Shown: positions 12,806-24,070 of the stretch, piece by piece
How positions within the stretch are numbered: position 1 is the first letter of the stretch
Layout: each line of letters starts with the position of its first letter
Source of the DNA: Stachybotrys elegans
Taxonomy: Eukaryota > Ascomycota > Sordariomycetes > Hypocreales > Stachybotryaceae
Direction of reading: 5' to 3'
Assembly: GCA_020746835.1 (NCBI GenBank)
Contig: JAGPNK010000003.1
Location: 1,116,001-1,180,000 of the forward strand
DNA length: 64,000 nucleotides
Translations under genes and position numbers: made by a program
The notes under the pieces: model-generated
Database searches by the model: none
The model's input: only the letters and a program-made list of their open reading frames with translations
Told to the model about the DNA's origin: nothing

Positions 12806-15390
12806 TCAAAACCCACCCATGAAGGCGTTCGTGCTAGCCCCAGATGAGTTTGGGTCTCCGTAGATATAGTCTAAGAGTGTGGTGTCTATGGTCCGCAGCG
12901 TCGAATCATCCGTGCGTGCCCAGTGCAATAGATCGTCGCCGAGGGTGCTTAGCTCGTTTGAGCTTAAGGGAAACATCGTATCGCTAGAGTATCTAGGGTA
13001 TCCAGCGGGCAAACTGGCGGGTTCGCCTAGCTGGCCGCCTGTCATGGGCTGCGCTCCTGTGAAATGGGCGTCACTGAAAGGTTCGGCCGATGGCACATAC
13101 TGCTGAGTGCCCTGCAGCTGGACATCCTCTGGCAACAGTAGGTTGAAAGGGAGTCCTATCGTAGCATCTAAGACGCTCTGATCTGATACGGTATCCACAT
13201 GGCGATCCGCATGGTGGCCATTAGGTGAGGAAGGGACGCTGCACGGCCTCGACGACCCCATACTATCCATCAAAGCTCGCTGGATCCTGTGCGACACATC
13301 GCGATGAAGTGCCGCGTACACGGTCACGTACGGGTTGGAGTGCACCAACTTGACGGCCATGTCTGTAAGGGTAGCTTCGCAGGCGCGAAGGCCCTGTGCT
13401 GAGGCTGACAGATCTTTGTACGATAGTTTAGCGTTGGATGAAACGCAGTAGATAACAGATAAGCCTGCTGTGAACATCATGTGAAAGTAGTTTCGCGTGT
13501 GTGTCACCAGCGAGGACTGGCAAAGGGTCGAGTACTGCTTAATAACCTGCAGAGAGGCGTGCAGGAGGAGGGCAGCGAATTGCTTGGGAAGAACGCCGTC
13601 CCTGCGAGGCACGAGATCGACAGCCCGCCGAACGAGATACAGCTTTTCTCGGGCATACAAGAAATCGCTCCAGTCCGTCAAGTGGTATATGCAGGTTGGG
13701 TTTGCAATGGCGGGCGCCGCTGCACGCCAGTTTTCAAGATCCTCGAGCAGCTGGTTGAGAATCATATAGATGCGACCAATAGTCAGATGAGGCTGTGAAG
13801 ATGCTGTTGCACACTCCTCTCGAAGATGGGAAAATTCAGTGTGTATATGGGATGACACCTGCCGCAAAGTAACATTTCGGAGAAAGAATGTGGTTTCAGT
13901 GGGGATGGATGGATCTTGAGGGCCAGGCACAGAATCGAGTGACTGGAAAGGCCCATCCCACGTCTCTAGAAGATGATCGTCAATGTCGGCAGGAAGACCG
14001 ATGCGAATGTCACGATCATCTATGGCAAATGGCCGATCCAAGGTCGAGGAGCAGTATCGGTCAAGAAGATAAAACTTCCAAAACACGCGCCGTCGTCGCT
14101 GCTTTTCTATTGGCGGCGAGTTAGGCGGCCCATCATGGGCATGGAGCTCTAGCTCGATGCAGAGGCGGCCACCTAATTGCACTATATCCCATATAGATGT
14201 CCCTGGATCATGTCAAGATCTGAAAGTTCATGTGGCGTGTACAAAAGGTGACTGTGAATCCTTACCGATGTTTTCGTAGATTCCGTACCGGCATATAAGC
14301 AACAGGTCCTCGAGCGAACGCATGCCCCGTGCCAGGAAGCTCGAGTCTAGATATTGCAGAGCTGCCATGTAGTACCCCTCCGGGTGCTGATGGTGTAGAC
14401 CGTTACGGTATGGGATGATAGATGCTAATGCATAGATCATGAAGATCCGGAACAAGTCTCCTGCGTCGGGTGCTTTGCTGTTGCTGTGATCTGCGTAGAC
14501 GCGGGAGTGAAGCTCCCATACCTCTCGCCGAAGAAGGAAAGGACCCATTACATGTGCCCAGCTGAGGCTGCCCACGTTGTCAGTGCTGCGTTCATCCGCG
14601 TACTTTAGGGGTCGACATACTATCGTTCGACGAGAGAGCTTCCCTCTGATGCCGACGGCAAAGAGCACGGCTTCTGACTTGCTTCAGGTTGGCCAGCTGC
14701 TTTGATCAACTCCCGGAGCAGCCCTGCGTTGGACTTTCTCCAGCGACCGTCGGAAAATAGCATAGAGAGGAAGCTGCGTGCGCTTAGCCAAGTGCTCAAG
14801 GGGTCCATGCAACCAATAGCCATATTCGGCAATCACTCTTACCTGAGTCCGCCGCGGTTCATCACTGTAGATGAATTGGTCATGGACGGAACTGAAGTTG
14901 GGTCCTGGGGTAGTCCCTGGGCAGATCCAGGGGTTCCACCAGAGGCATTCTCGGAGGTTGAGCGGCACAACGAAGCCTCTTGCCTTTGTTCAAGACGATG
15001 TATATAACTGAGGCCAAAAATTCAGAAAATGTGAGCCTGGGACGTTAGGTTGTATGGTTACTCACGATCGCGATATCATTCGATTTGTTGCAGAGTTGTA
15101 GATGAAGCACTCGGCCTTCCCACGACTGCAATTAGCACACGATGGGCGCTGGTTATCACACTGAATGAGCGTATTTGTCAGCATAGTCCATCCTTAACGC
15201 TTTTATCTTATCTTCCAAAAGAAAGAAAAAGAAATGGCGACATGCCAGTTGTGCCGATTACCTTGATCTTCTTCTGCGAGCAGGCATGGCATGCGGGGAG
15301 GCGAGGGAGGCGAGGGGGACGACGGGGGCGCAAGGGGGGTGAAGCTGAGCATGGGGGCTGCGCTGCTCCAGTCGAGGCATCGAATGCCAT
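12806..15390 (-). CDS. Second Zn2Cys6 transcription factor with fungal-specific TF domain
   Basis: Six exons (15262-15390, 15066-15160, 14843-15007, 14621-14773, 14266-14561, 12806-14202) give 744 residues. The zinc cluster is split between exons 1 and 2: Cys34, 37, 44, 51, 54 and 61 with canonical CX2CX6CX6CX2CX6C spacing, preceded by a Pro/Arg-rich stretch. It is followed by the coiled-coil-like linker SYIHRLEQRQE. The regulatory domain includes YWAHVMGPFLL, the helix WDIVQLGGRLCIELELH and RVFWKFYLLDRYCSSTLDRPFAI. The third intron's acceptor has an in-frame alternative nine bases upstream. It is a nuclear regulator of unknown target. It is a different protein from the regulator at 8677-11088, not a recent duplicate, and the two flank one dehydrogenase gene. 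Confidence 0.88.
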
Positions 15391-15859
15391 GCTTCCTCAA
15401 AGCCACTGTGGGTATCCTGGCTCGTCAAAAAGATTTAACATGCTTCGGTATCAATACGAAAGTGATGATGTGGTAGTGCATCAAGCCAAAGTCTTCGGCA
15501 AGTCTCGGCAAATGTGGGGTGTGGAAGCCGAACGCGGAGACAAACGGCCCGTTAGGCCGCCTGAGGGTTGAGATGCTGAAAGGACACTCAATACATTAAG
15601 TTTGACTTGTTATTATATTTAATACTGGATATCCCTCCTAGATAGAATATTTTCAAGGCCCAAACTATTACTACATAACTCCTTCGTCAAGATGTATTTT
15701 ACGTCCACTAAATATAGCTGTAGCTAGCCCAATCGACTTATCTACAACAGATATCCAGAAGATCGAGAAGCCGTTATGTGCCATTCCCGAGTAGGTAAGA
15801 AAAATGCAGAACCCGCATGCTTGCATGCCCCCTGGACCCTCATCCCAAGCTGGAAAAGA
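15391..15859. other. Intergenic, with an AT-rich stretch at about 15590-15780
   Basis: No gene is seen. The stretch 15590-15780 is clearly richer in A and T (TTATTATATTTAATA and similar) than the surrounding DNA. This may be a transcript end or a remnant of mutated repeat sequence; nothing in it identifies a transposon. Confidence 0.4.
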
Positions 15860-16183
15860 CTACACACGCTGTGCATGGTGCAGGAACCCCTCTCCGGAGA
15901 AGTCGAAGTTCATTTCCCTCGAATCTTCGGCAGAAAGATGATTTAGGAAAGACGTGATCTTGTGATCAGGCAGAGGGTCCATCATAGCCTCGAAACCCGA
16001 GGGAAGTAGACAGGCATTGTCCTCATCTGGTCGACGCCGCTTCGACGACCCGCTGTCATGTTGACATTGGCTTCCCGAGCAGGGCAACGATATCCTTTCT
16101 GTGCAGGTGATAACTCGCTCCTCGTGAGCTGAACAGAACTTAATCTCATGCCCCTCCTTGCTGCTCCATTTATCCCGAGCCAT
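15860..16183 (-). CDS. Hypothetical small protein, possibly nuclear
   Basis: A 107-residue open frame starts at an ATG (MARDKWSSK) and ends LHHAQRV. It is hydrophilic, with a basic patch SSKRRRPDED that could act as a nuclear localisation signal and several cysteines in the first half. Codon choice leans towards C and G in third positions, as in neighbouring genes. I do not recognise the family. It may be the last exon of a longer spliced gene, or not a gene. It is divergent to the oxygenase at 16815, about 630 bases away. Confidence 0.35.
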   Translation of the reverse strand: MARDKWSSKEGHEIKFCSAHEERVITCTERISLPCSGSQCQHDSGSSKRRRPDEDNACLLPSGFEAMMDPLPDHKITSFLNHLSAEDSREMNFDFSGEGFLHHAQRV

Positions 16184-16814
16184 GTCATGGAGACGACAAG
16201 CTTCCGACGTTAGCCAAGAGTCTGGACTGTTCTTTGTCGTGTATCATGGCATCGAGATAGGTGGCGGGACGAATCGGGTGGGTCAAAGATAAGAAATGAC
16301 ACTTAAAGTCGACGACACAAGACGGCCATGGTCACAGCAAAGGACGGCGGGGGCTGCGCTACTGAGCGGGGACTTGCGCCTTGTGTTTCACGGTCGAATG
16401 CTACTCTGTCTGAAGCGAGAGGCCGGCAGACTCTAGTGGTGTGGTGGAGTTGTGTTGAAGGAGGGTGACATTTGGTTGTTATCATGGACGCAGCTTGTGC
16501 ATCTGTAGCTATCAGGATGGACCCTCGGGCTGCCGGCATATCGCATTCTTCTCTTGTCGGCAGCTGGATTCGATCTGCATTCATGATAAAGAGGTGGTGT
16601 GCTGGAAGGAGATAATGCTCCTTCGAAGCTTCTTAGAGCGTGTATCCAGTTCAGTCTTCACAGATAGCTATATAAACTCCCTTCTGGCGTGGCCCCTCAG
16701 CTTCACACCCTTCCCATGACACTAAGCTCACTCTAACTCTATAGGCCACTCTCCAAGTCCAAATTCGAGAGAGTTTCCCTTCTTTTCTCTATAATACCTT
16801 AAACGGAATTCGAC
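16184..16814. promoter_or_regulatory. Upstream region of the 2OG oxygenase
   Basis: This 631-base region contains no supported gene. Close to the oxygenase start there is a TATA-like stretch (GCTATATAAACTCC, near 16670) followed by a CT-rich leader, which looks like a normal core promoter. Confidence 0.5.
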
Positions 16815-17928
16815 ATGGCGGCTGTTGCCCCTCCCATTATCACTACTGATGGACAGCTTTGGCCCTGCCCGCCTCGGGCAAAGCTTCCTCAATCCCTCAT
16901 TGATGGCACACGCATCCCCGCTGTCTCTTTTGATGCGAAGAAACATGTCAAATTCGAATACCCAAAGAAGTGCTTGACTATGAAGGATATCGGCAAGGAG
17001 GGCGCAGGCATTTCACCCCACGCGATCTCGGACCCATTTCCCTTGTTTACTCAGGAGGCTATTCAACAGTTCCGTAGAGAGGTGTTCAGCGACGCTGTTC
17101 TGGCTAAACACCAGTGCGGTTCCCCGTTTGCCAGCAACATGATCCGCGGATATTGTCCAAAGTAAGTCGTATGTGACTGCCGCTACATTTCTTCATCTGA
17201 CTGGTATTAGGGAGGCACCGTTCATCTACGATGCCTGGAACAGCCCCGAAGTGCTCAGCAGCTTGTCCAAGATTGCTGGCATCGACCTCATCACGGCCAT
17301 GGATGTGGATATTGGACACTGCAATGTATCTGTCCGAGCTGAAGGTGAGGAGATCGCTGAGGAATCCAACAAGGACATGACAGCTTTCGAGTGGCACTAT
17401 GACTCCTACGCTTTCGTCTGTGTCATCATGCTTTCGGATTGTACTGGCATGGTAGGTGGAGAGACCGTCATCCGTTGCGGCAACGGCGAGCTTCTCAAAG
17501 CCCGTGGCCCAACTATGGTAAGCGAATGACCATAATTACGATCAAATATTTTAAGCTGACCAATCCCACAGGGCACTGCTGTCCTCATGCAGGGACGATA
17601 CATAGAGCATCAAGCCCTCAAAGCCTTCGGCGGCCGCGAGCGCATCAGCATGGTCACTTCTTTCCGGCCAAAGTCGGCGTGGATCCGCGACGAGGCCGTT
17701 GTCTCAACACTGCGTGGTATCAGCCCTGCCCCCGAGCTGTACTATCAGTATGCCGAGTACAGGCTACAAAATCTCGAGACAAGGATCCGGGACCAACTTA
17801 AGAACATGCGCAAGAGGAAGGAATCTGGCAGAGACTTCGACTGGGATGCGGGCAGGAAGTTCCTCGTTGATGAGTGCCAGTTTCTCACAAGTCTCAAGGA
17901 GGAATTGGAGAGATGCGCGCGGAACTGA
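16815..17928 (+). CDS. Fe(II)/2-oxoglutarate-dependent oxygenase-like protein
   Basis: Three exons (16815-17161, 17211-17517, 17572-17928) encode 336 residues. The metal-binding pattern of the family is present: His178 and Asp180 in EWHYDSYAF, and a distal His231 in RYIEHQALKAFGG, with an arginine nearby (ERISMVTSFRP) in the position expected to bind the 2-oxoglutarate carboxylate. The C-terminal part (about 265-336) is rich in charged residues and predicted helical. There is no signal peptide, so the enzyme is probably cytosolic. The substrate is unknown; such proteins occur both in secondary metabolism and in catabolism. Introns are 49 and 54 bases, GT-AG, the second with a good GCTGAC branch site. 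It is convergent with the trehalase gene. Confidence 0.78.
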
Positions 17929-18157
17929 AGCAATCATAGTAGCACCGCGCCCGGTTGGTATATGGAACTGCAGCAACGACGGATCCGTACGTCATCAGAG
18001 GCTTAGGCAGAACATAGTTGTGTTACTTGTACATCAAACTTCACCACGAGACATAATCGGTCAGCTTGAGTTGCAAAATACTAGGGTATTTCATCTACTT
18101 GTCATGAATACTTGTCGTCTCTCATGTCATCGCTTTTTATTCAACATCCCTCACCCA

Positions 18158-20310
18158 TTACGCTCTCTTGCGCCCAGCCCTGCTCTTAAACTTCTTCACC
18201 CTCCTAGAATCACTCGGGTTCATCTCAAGGGCACTGCTCAATCCCCTCTTCTCTGGGGAAGAAAGATCCGCTGCCTCCAGGTCACCGCAGTCGGGCCGCG
18301 TCAGCTCGTTGCCGAAGGTGTCGACTGTCCAGATGATGGTCCCAGCAGACCAGCCAAAGGTGAACTGGTTGGGGTACTCGCCACCATAACCGGACAGGGA
18401 GGTGGAGTTGTCGGCGTACTTCTCGTAGATATAGCCAAAGGCATCTTCAGGAAGCCCTGGCAGGCGGGGTGTTTCAGTGGTCTCGCCACCAGTTGCCAGC
18501 CATGTGCAAAAGGTGGAGTCGAGATAGCGCTGTCCAAGACGAAGAGCCAGGTCATGGACGTCTCGATGGGCCGGGTCGTTCTCACCAAAGGTAGCAGGAG
18601 TATTCTGTAGACCCTGCATCAGAACGTGCATCAGCGGGGGCCAGACATTTGGCTGATCCCACTGTTGTCCGGTCTGGTAGTTGGTAGCGGGAATGCCACC
18701 AGCCTTGGTGTTGAGGTAGTCCTCAATGCGGCTGTAGGCTGTCTTGACTGCGTATGGGTTGTTCTTGATGTAATCGGGCGCGGCTCCGAGCCAGAAGGGG
18801 AAGAACTGAGCGACGCTAAATAATACTTGCTGTCCCTTGGGCGCTGTGTTCAGGTCTGCGGCGATGCCGTCATCGTTGGGCACGTAGATGTTCTGCGCGC
18901 CCGAGGTGAGGTTGAAGTCGAAATAGCTGTACAGCGTCTCGTTCCAGAAGACGGCGGTCATGGCGGTGCTTCGGTTGGCAGCCAACTCGGCCCAGTCGCG
19001 ACCTGCCGTCTCATTTCCAGTGCGGTTGAAGAACTCGGAAATGGCAATCTCATTGCCGTAGAGGATAGAGTTCAAGTCTACTGGGACGATCTCTATGGTG
19101 TTGAGATATCTCAGAGGGAAGTATACGTCGCGGGCGCCATCGGTAGGTCTTGCGTTCCAGCGCGCAGTGTAATCCCAGCCAGACTCGGCGCCTGAGGCCA
19201 AGTTGGAGTACAAGGTGGCAATTTCAGTGTCATTGAGGGCCTCGACTTGAGGGTAAATTATACCCGACTCGGCGTAGTAAGATGTGTTGGTCGCAGTGAT
19301 GTAGTCTTCGCGATACGACTCGGGTCGAGGTCGAGTGTTTTGGACGGCATAGCTGCGTTTGTCAGAACAAGCGATTTATGGCGCTGGGCAGCGAGCGTCT
19401 TACCGATTCAGAGAGTAAGTGTTGTTGCCGACTTCCACATCGACGGTTCGGTTCGTCATCCAGAACTCATGTTCCTTAACGAGGAGGGGGAGCGCGCGAT
19501 CAAGAATGCTCGTGTCATTGGTACTCTCCACGTACGCCTTGACCATCTGCGACAGCAGGGGAGGCTGTGAGCGGTTCAGGTAATAGATTCGAGCGCCATT
19601 AGGGACGAAGCCAAACTGCTCTACAAAGTCGAGAAAGTTCTCAATGATGTTCTTGGAGATCTCAATGAAGGATCCACCGGTGCGCAGAAGACCCTCGATG
19701 ATCCAGTACGAGTCCCAGTAGTAGGGCTCTCGGAAGCGACCGCCAGCGACGATAAAGGTGCGGTTGACGGGTATGAAGGAATTGGGACAATCGGAGCAGT
19801 TGCCGGCGGAACCAGTGTAGCTGCGCGTGAGGTCGGGCCAAATATCCAGGACAGCCTCGGTGAACTGGTGAATAACGGTGTCGTCGATGTTGTCAAGGAA
19901 TGCGGCGTCGATCTCAAGCTCCGCCTCGTTGACATGGCTCAACTCGCCACCCGCATCAGCGAAATATGTGCTGAGGAAGTCATTGAGGGCGGAATTGTTC
20001 CGCAGCGGCTTCTCAAGGCGGTCGAACGCTTCCTGGATGTCTTCAAGCGACCTGATGGCGGGCCTGTTTCCGGTCTGTCAGCGACTCGTGGATCGTGATG
20101 TGTGGTGATCAATTGGGAGCCGGGCACCTACATGTCCACAAAGGTCTTGGAGTCGGAGAAGGGACGGGCCAATTCGACCTGCTCGAGGATGTCGCCGTGG
20201 CAGTAGATGGGCGAGTCGCAAGGCGCAATGACGGAGCCATTGACGTAGAGGGCATTGACGGCGGGTGCCGCGACGGCCAAGGCCACGGCGAGACGCGAAA
20301 GCGGTGCCAT
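18158..20310 (-). CDS. Secreted GH37 trehalase
   Basis: Three exons (20132-20310, 19404-20063, 18158-19352) give 677 residues. A signal peptide is clear (MAPLSRLAVALAVAAPAVNA). The first trehalase signature is AGGRFREPYYWDSY at 166-179 (Ala where the pattern has Pro), and the second is QWDQPNVWPP. The C-terminal catalytic region has EKYADNSTSLSGYGGEYPNQFTFGW. Many Asn-X-Ser/Thr sites suggest heavy glycosylation. The enzyme hydrolyses alpha,alpha-trehalose to two glucoses outside the cell or in the vacuole; in fungi this allows use of external trehalose, including insect blood sugar in insect-associated species. The last 30 residues are strongly basic (RRVKKFKSRAGRKRA). There is no N-terminal regulatory region of the neutral trehalase type. 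Confidence 0.93.
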
Positions 20311-22399
20311 TGTGAAGAGGGACAGAGGTGCGAGAGCTCGACGGGACGAGGCAAAGCTACTAACACAGCATGGTCTTGATGCGCATGTGCGCAAAAGGTG
20401 GGAGCTGCCGGCTTACATATAGCCGGTGGCATGCAGCAGGTCACACGCAGCAGCTAATTACCTCGGTACCTGTCCGTTGATGCCCTGCGTGTACACTGCA
20501 TGCTCGGCTTGTTGGACGGCAGAAGGACCGAGTGCGGTGCATGCAATTCCTGTTGGGAAAAAGTCTGCGTGCGTAGCGATTGGGTCAGCCAAAGCTTGAA
20601 GAATCCGGGGACAAGCATGGCTTCTCCGCACGAGGGGCGCCTCTGCCGATCAGCTGAGCTTTTGCCCGGGCCTACGGGTGGGTGGTTGGGTCATTTGTTT
20701 TGATGAAGATCTTGCTGATGGATGCATGCTATTGTGCTGGCGCAGCATTATATCCGAAGCCTCTTGTTTATTCCATGAAAGAACGGCAGGGAGAGCCGGA
20801 ATACCTTCATCCCGCATCCCCCACAACCAGCCTGCATCCTCTCGGTCCTACTCGGCGACCCGTCTCTTGTTCCCCTTGGCGTCAAGCATGCACTTCGGCA
20901 ACGCCGTAGCCAAAGCTAACCATTGTCGGCATCTACCTTAACATGTACGTAAAAAAGTCAATGGCTTCCACTGCCAACCCCAACCCGTTCGCTCCCCCGC
21001 TTACCCTCTTTTCCCCGCGTGCCCGTCCGTCTAGTCGAGGAGTGTCTGGCCGTGGTAGAGCCGCTAGCCTAGACAAATTGGGGAGCTTGTCGAATGTGAC
21101 GTCAAGGATTTGCTGCAGCACCCTTGCCATTGCATGCCTTGAACTTGCCCTCGTTCATGTCCATGCCCTGGCCACGGCGATTTATCATGTCAGTGGCTGG
21201 CTTGGGTCCTGTCAATCACCCACCGAATCCGGCTGCCGCGTGGCTTGCCAGTAGGCATGCCTAGACGGCCAGAAACATCATGGTCCAGAACCTTCGCCTA
21301 ACAACAATATTATGACTTGTCAAGGAAAGGATCAGACCCGCCCGCCCACCGCCCACAGCATGCAGATGGACTTTCATGATTTCTGTCAAGTGGCTGGCAC
21401 GAGGCCATGGTTGTATGTAGCTTTTTGGTATACAGATCCCAGCAAAACTCCCGTGAATCTGTAGCGGTGGACTGTAGTGCAGTAAAGGCCTCTTGCAAAA
21501 TAAGAATGCGCACGTAAATGATTAAACGAGCAGGGTGGCTTATTGTACTGATAGTGCAGATGGTAAATAAACGCCACTCTGGAAGCAGGGCAGCACCCTA
21601 CAGCAGCGTACACCCAAAATACTTTTCCGGTTGAACAGTACATTGTGCGCTTGGATACTTGAAGGTGATCTCGCGACAGAATTGACCTCGCCGCCGTCCT
21701 AAGTGCAAGAGGCACAATAATCCGTACCACCAAAAGCTTCCAATGCGCCAGCCCGCAAAGTAGTTTGGAGTACCAGGATCTGTGCTCAGCTGTTACTAGC
21801 AACTCAGCCCTCCTGCGCATGTTCAAGACGACAGCCACACGGATGGCCCCATCTCCATGATGAGAACATTCGACATACTAATTCGTGTGTGTAAAGAATT
21901 GGAGCAGTACCATTGCGGTGCTCGTGGTCTCTGCGCGGCTATGAAGGAGCCGTAGCTCATACGAACACCAGTTCATGCTTTGTGCACGATGGCACGTCCG
22001 CGTTGAGCGATATGGTCCCAGAGCATGAAGCGAGGCTGAAGATAGTGTGAACCCAACAATTTTTGGTTTGTGAGCAGCTATTACTTGCGAACGCAAACCT
22101 CCAGAGGAGGCCAGATGCAATGTCGTGGATAAGAAGAGCAGAGAGAGCAGCAGAGTAAAGCAAGACACAAATACAGTACTCGTCGATCTATCTTACAACA
22201 AACCCCGAGTCAATCTGAAAATTGTTTAACCTGTCTAGTAACATGAATGCATCTCACGTTCCGCGTGCCGCCCAGGCGGTTGTCATTACGAGGCCTTGCA
22301 TTTCTCGCTTTTCTCGGATTCTAGCCCGTATTTCTCGTATAGGCACTCACTCTCTTGCCAATGCCCTCACCTTCGCATCGCTGCCCCCACCAAGAAATT

Positions 22400-22762
22400 A
22401 TGCCAAATAGTACCCGAGAGTTATGTGGGATGTGGGATTTCCCGTTCGTCAGTGACTTCGAGGAGGCCCCCTTTGATGATGAAGATGATATTAGATCAAT
22501 AGACGACAATTGGTTAGAAAATTCGATTGAGAAAAGCTTGAGGCTTGTGACTGGGGTAATGCCGGTGTCAAAGTTCTCCAATCACTGTGATTGGTTGGGA
22601 CCTTCTGTTACGATGCTGCTGTGGCGTCAGGCGCAATATACGAGAAGGCTTCTGTCTGGTGACTTGATTAGAGCTGGATGTTTCGCGAGTGATGCAGTCG
22701 GGTCTGCGCAACGTACGGGGCGGGTTATTCCGGAGGGCTTGATCGAGGCCGCAATGATGTGA
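22400..22762 (+). CDS. Possible hypothetical protein (weak)
   Basis: A 120-codon frame begins MPNSTREL and ends EGLIEAAMM. Its first third is acidic (DFEEAPFDDEDDIRSIDD), the rest mixed. The codon choice is not strongly biased, and no family is recognised. It begins within a 15-base sequence that is repeated 470 bases downstream. It may be a chance frame or part of a decayed gene. Confidence 0.2.
   Translation: MPNSTRELCGMWDFPFVSDFEEAPFDDEDDIRSIDDNWLENSIEKSLRLVTGVMPVSKFSNHCDWLGPSVTMLLWRQAQYTRRLLSGDLIRAGCFASDAVGSAQRTGRVIPEGLIEAAMM
22410..22424 (+). repeat. 15-base direct repeat, copy 1
   Basis: The sequence GTACCCGAGAGTTAT occurs here and again at 22880-22894, in the same orientation. Confidence 0.7.
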
Positions 22763-22879
22763 TATCAAGGTTTTTGATGACTGCACAATGGCTTCCGGTG
22801 ACTCGATATGTCTTCGGCGGGCTGCTGCCTTCGAGAGAAAACTCTGTCGAGAGTCGTCGGGTTTCCTGCCAATCTGCTG

Positions 22880-22894
22880 GTACCCGAGAGTTAT
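22880..22894 (+). repeat. 15-base direct repeat, copy 2
   Basis: This is an exact copy of the 15 bases at 22410-22424. The flanking bases differ between the copies. Confidence 0.7.
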
Positions 22895-24070
22895 CGCAGT
22901 GCATGATGGGCTAGGGTAGGGGTACTACTAGTCACTCGTTGCTTGATCCGGGCCTTGTGACAACATCTTTGAGGTGGGTAGAAGAAACGCATAATATATA
23001 AAGAATAGGCGTATTTCAGGGCGCAGTGTGCAGTCGACCTGTAGGGGTGGCTATCAAGCATCACGCCCAGTGAGAAGACTTTCTGCCACCTCCCGAGAAT
23101 ACGATTATTAAACCTTTCTTGCTCGAATGAGATCTCTGGGGGAAGAACTAATGTAAAACTGGCCACATTGCCCATTGTTTTCTGGGCTTTGCCAGTTGGC
23201 CGGTGGTAGTGAAATCTCTATTCCTATAAGCATTCTTCAGCAATATAGAATAATCCGCTTGTATTTGCTGCCACTGCCACAGCCCCCTCATTGTTCTCTG
23301 GCTCCAGCTAACGGGTGATGTGAGCTACAGTCTGACAATCCCTTTATTGTTTGACTCTGCTTGGTCCTGCGGGTAGTAAGGCCACTCTTGTTTATATATA
23401 TATTGTTCTTTTTTTCTCACTGCACGCACCTACTCCATCATAGAATAAAAGGCTATCAACTTCAAGATGCAGATGATGTCAGCATTGCTGGGAGCTTTGG
23501 TGAGCTGACCCGATTCTGAATGCTGCCGTTATACCAATCAAACAGGATGCTAGGCATCGGCAGATTGTCGATCACTAGTCATCAGCTGATTTGACTCACT
23601 TATTAGACAATGACCCGTTGGGTCATGTCAGCTCTGAGGCTGAGCATATAACTTATTCAGCCATGTTGCTTAACCTGGCCTTGTTTGTAGATAAGCTAGA
23701 TCCACAAACAATACAGAATTGGGCACATAGGCAAGATCTCCAGATATGAACCCTGCTCTTTGGAGCGTATTCAACGCGCCGTCCAGGCACAAAAGCATTT
23801 ATACGCCACAAAGTGCACAACAGCGTATTCGATACGCAAACATCGACACAAAATCGTATTCCATGTGAATTTCTAGCTCGCTGGCCCAGTTAAAACTTGA
23901 AGTGGCGATGAATTGGCTCGATATGACAGGGCAGCACATGTCATTGTGTTCTTGACACTCTCCACGGGAACCCTGCCACCATGTAGATATAGATATCTTC
24001 TGACTATATAACATGACCAAGCGTCACCTGCAATTCTTCAAGATGACAAACTGGAACAATATTGAGATCC

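Larger units (their letters stand above)
20311..24070. other. Gene-poor 3.8 kb region
   Basis: Only weak candidates lie here: a 120-codon frame at 22400-22762 and a tiny spliced frame at 23467-23578, both listed separately. The rest shows scattered short frames on both strands without recognisable protein sequence. TATA-like and T-rich sequence occurs at 23393-23420. No transposase, reverse transcriptase or long terminal repeat was seen. Confidence 0.5.

Noticed and set aside
18460..18760. Second trehalase signature looked degenerate (Val-Trp-Pro-Pro where Gly-Trp-Ala-Pro was expected)
   Set aside because: The family pattern allows Val and Pro at these places, so it is not a sign of inactivity.
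21386..21838. 150-codon minus-strand frame in the gene-poor region
   Set aside because: Random composition, no domain, no splice pattern.
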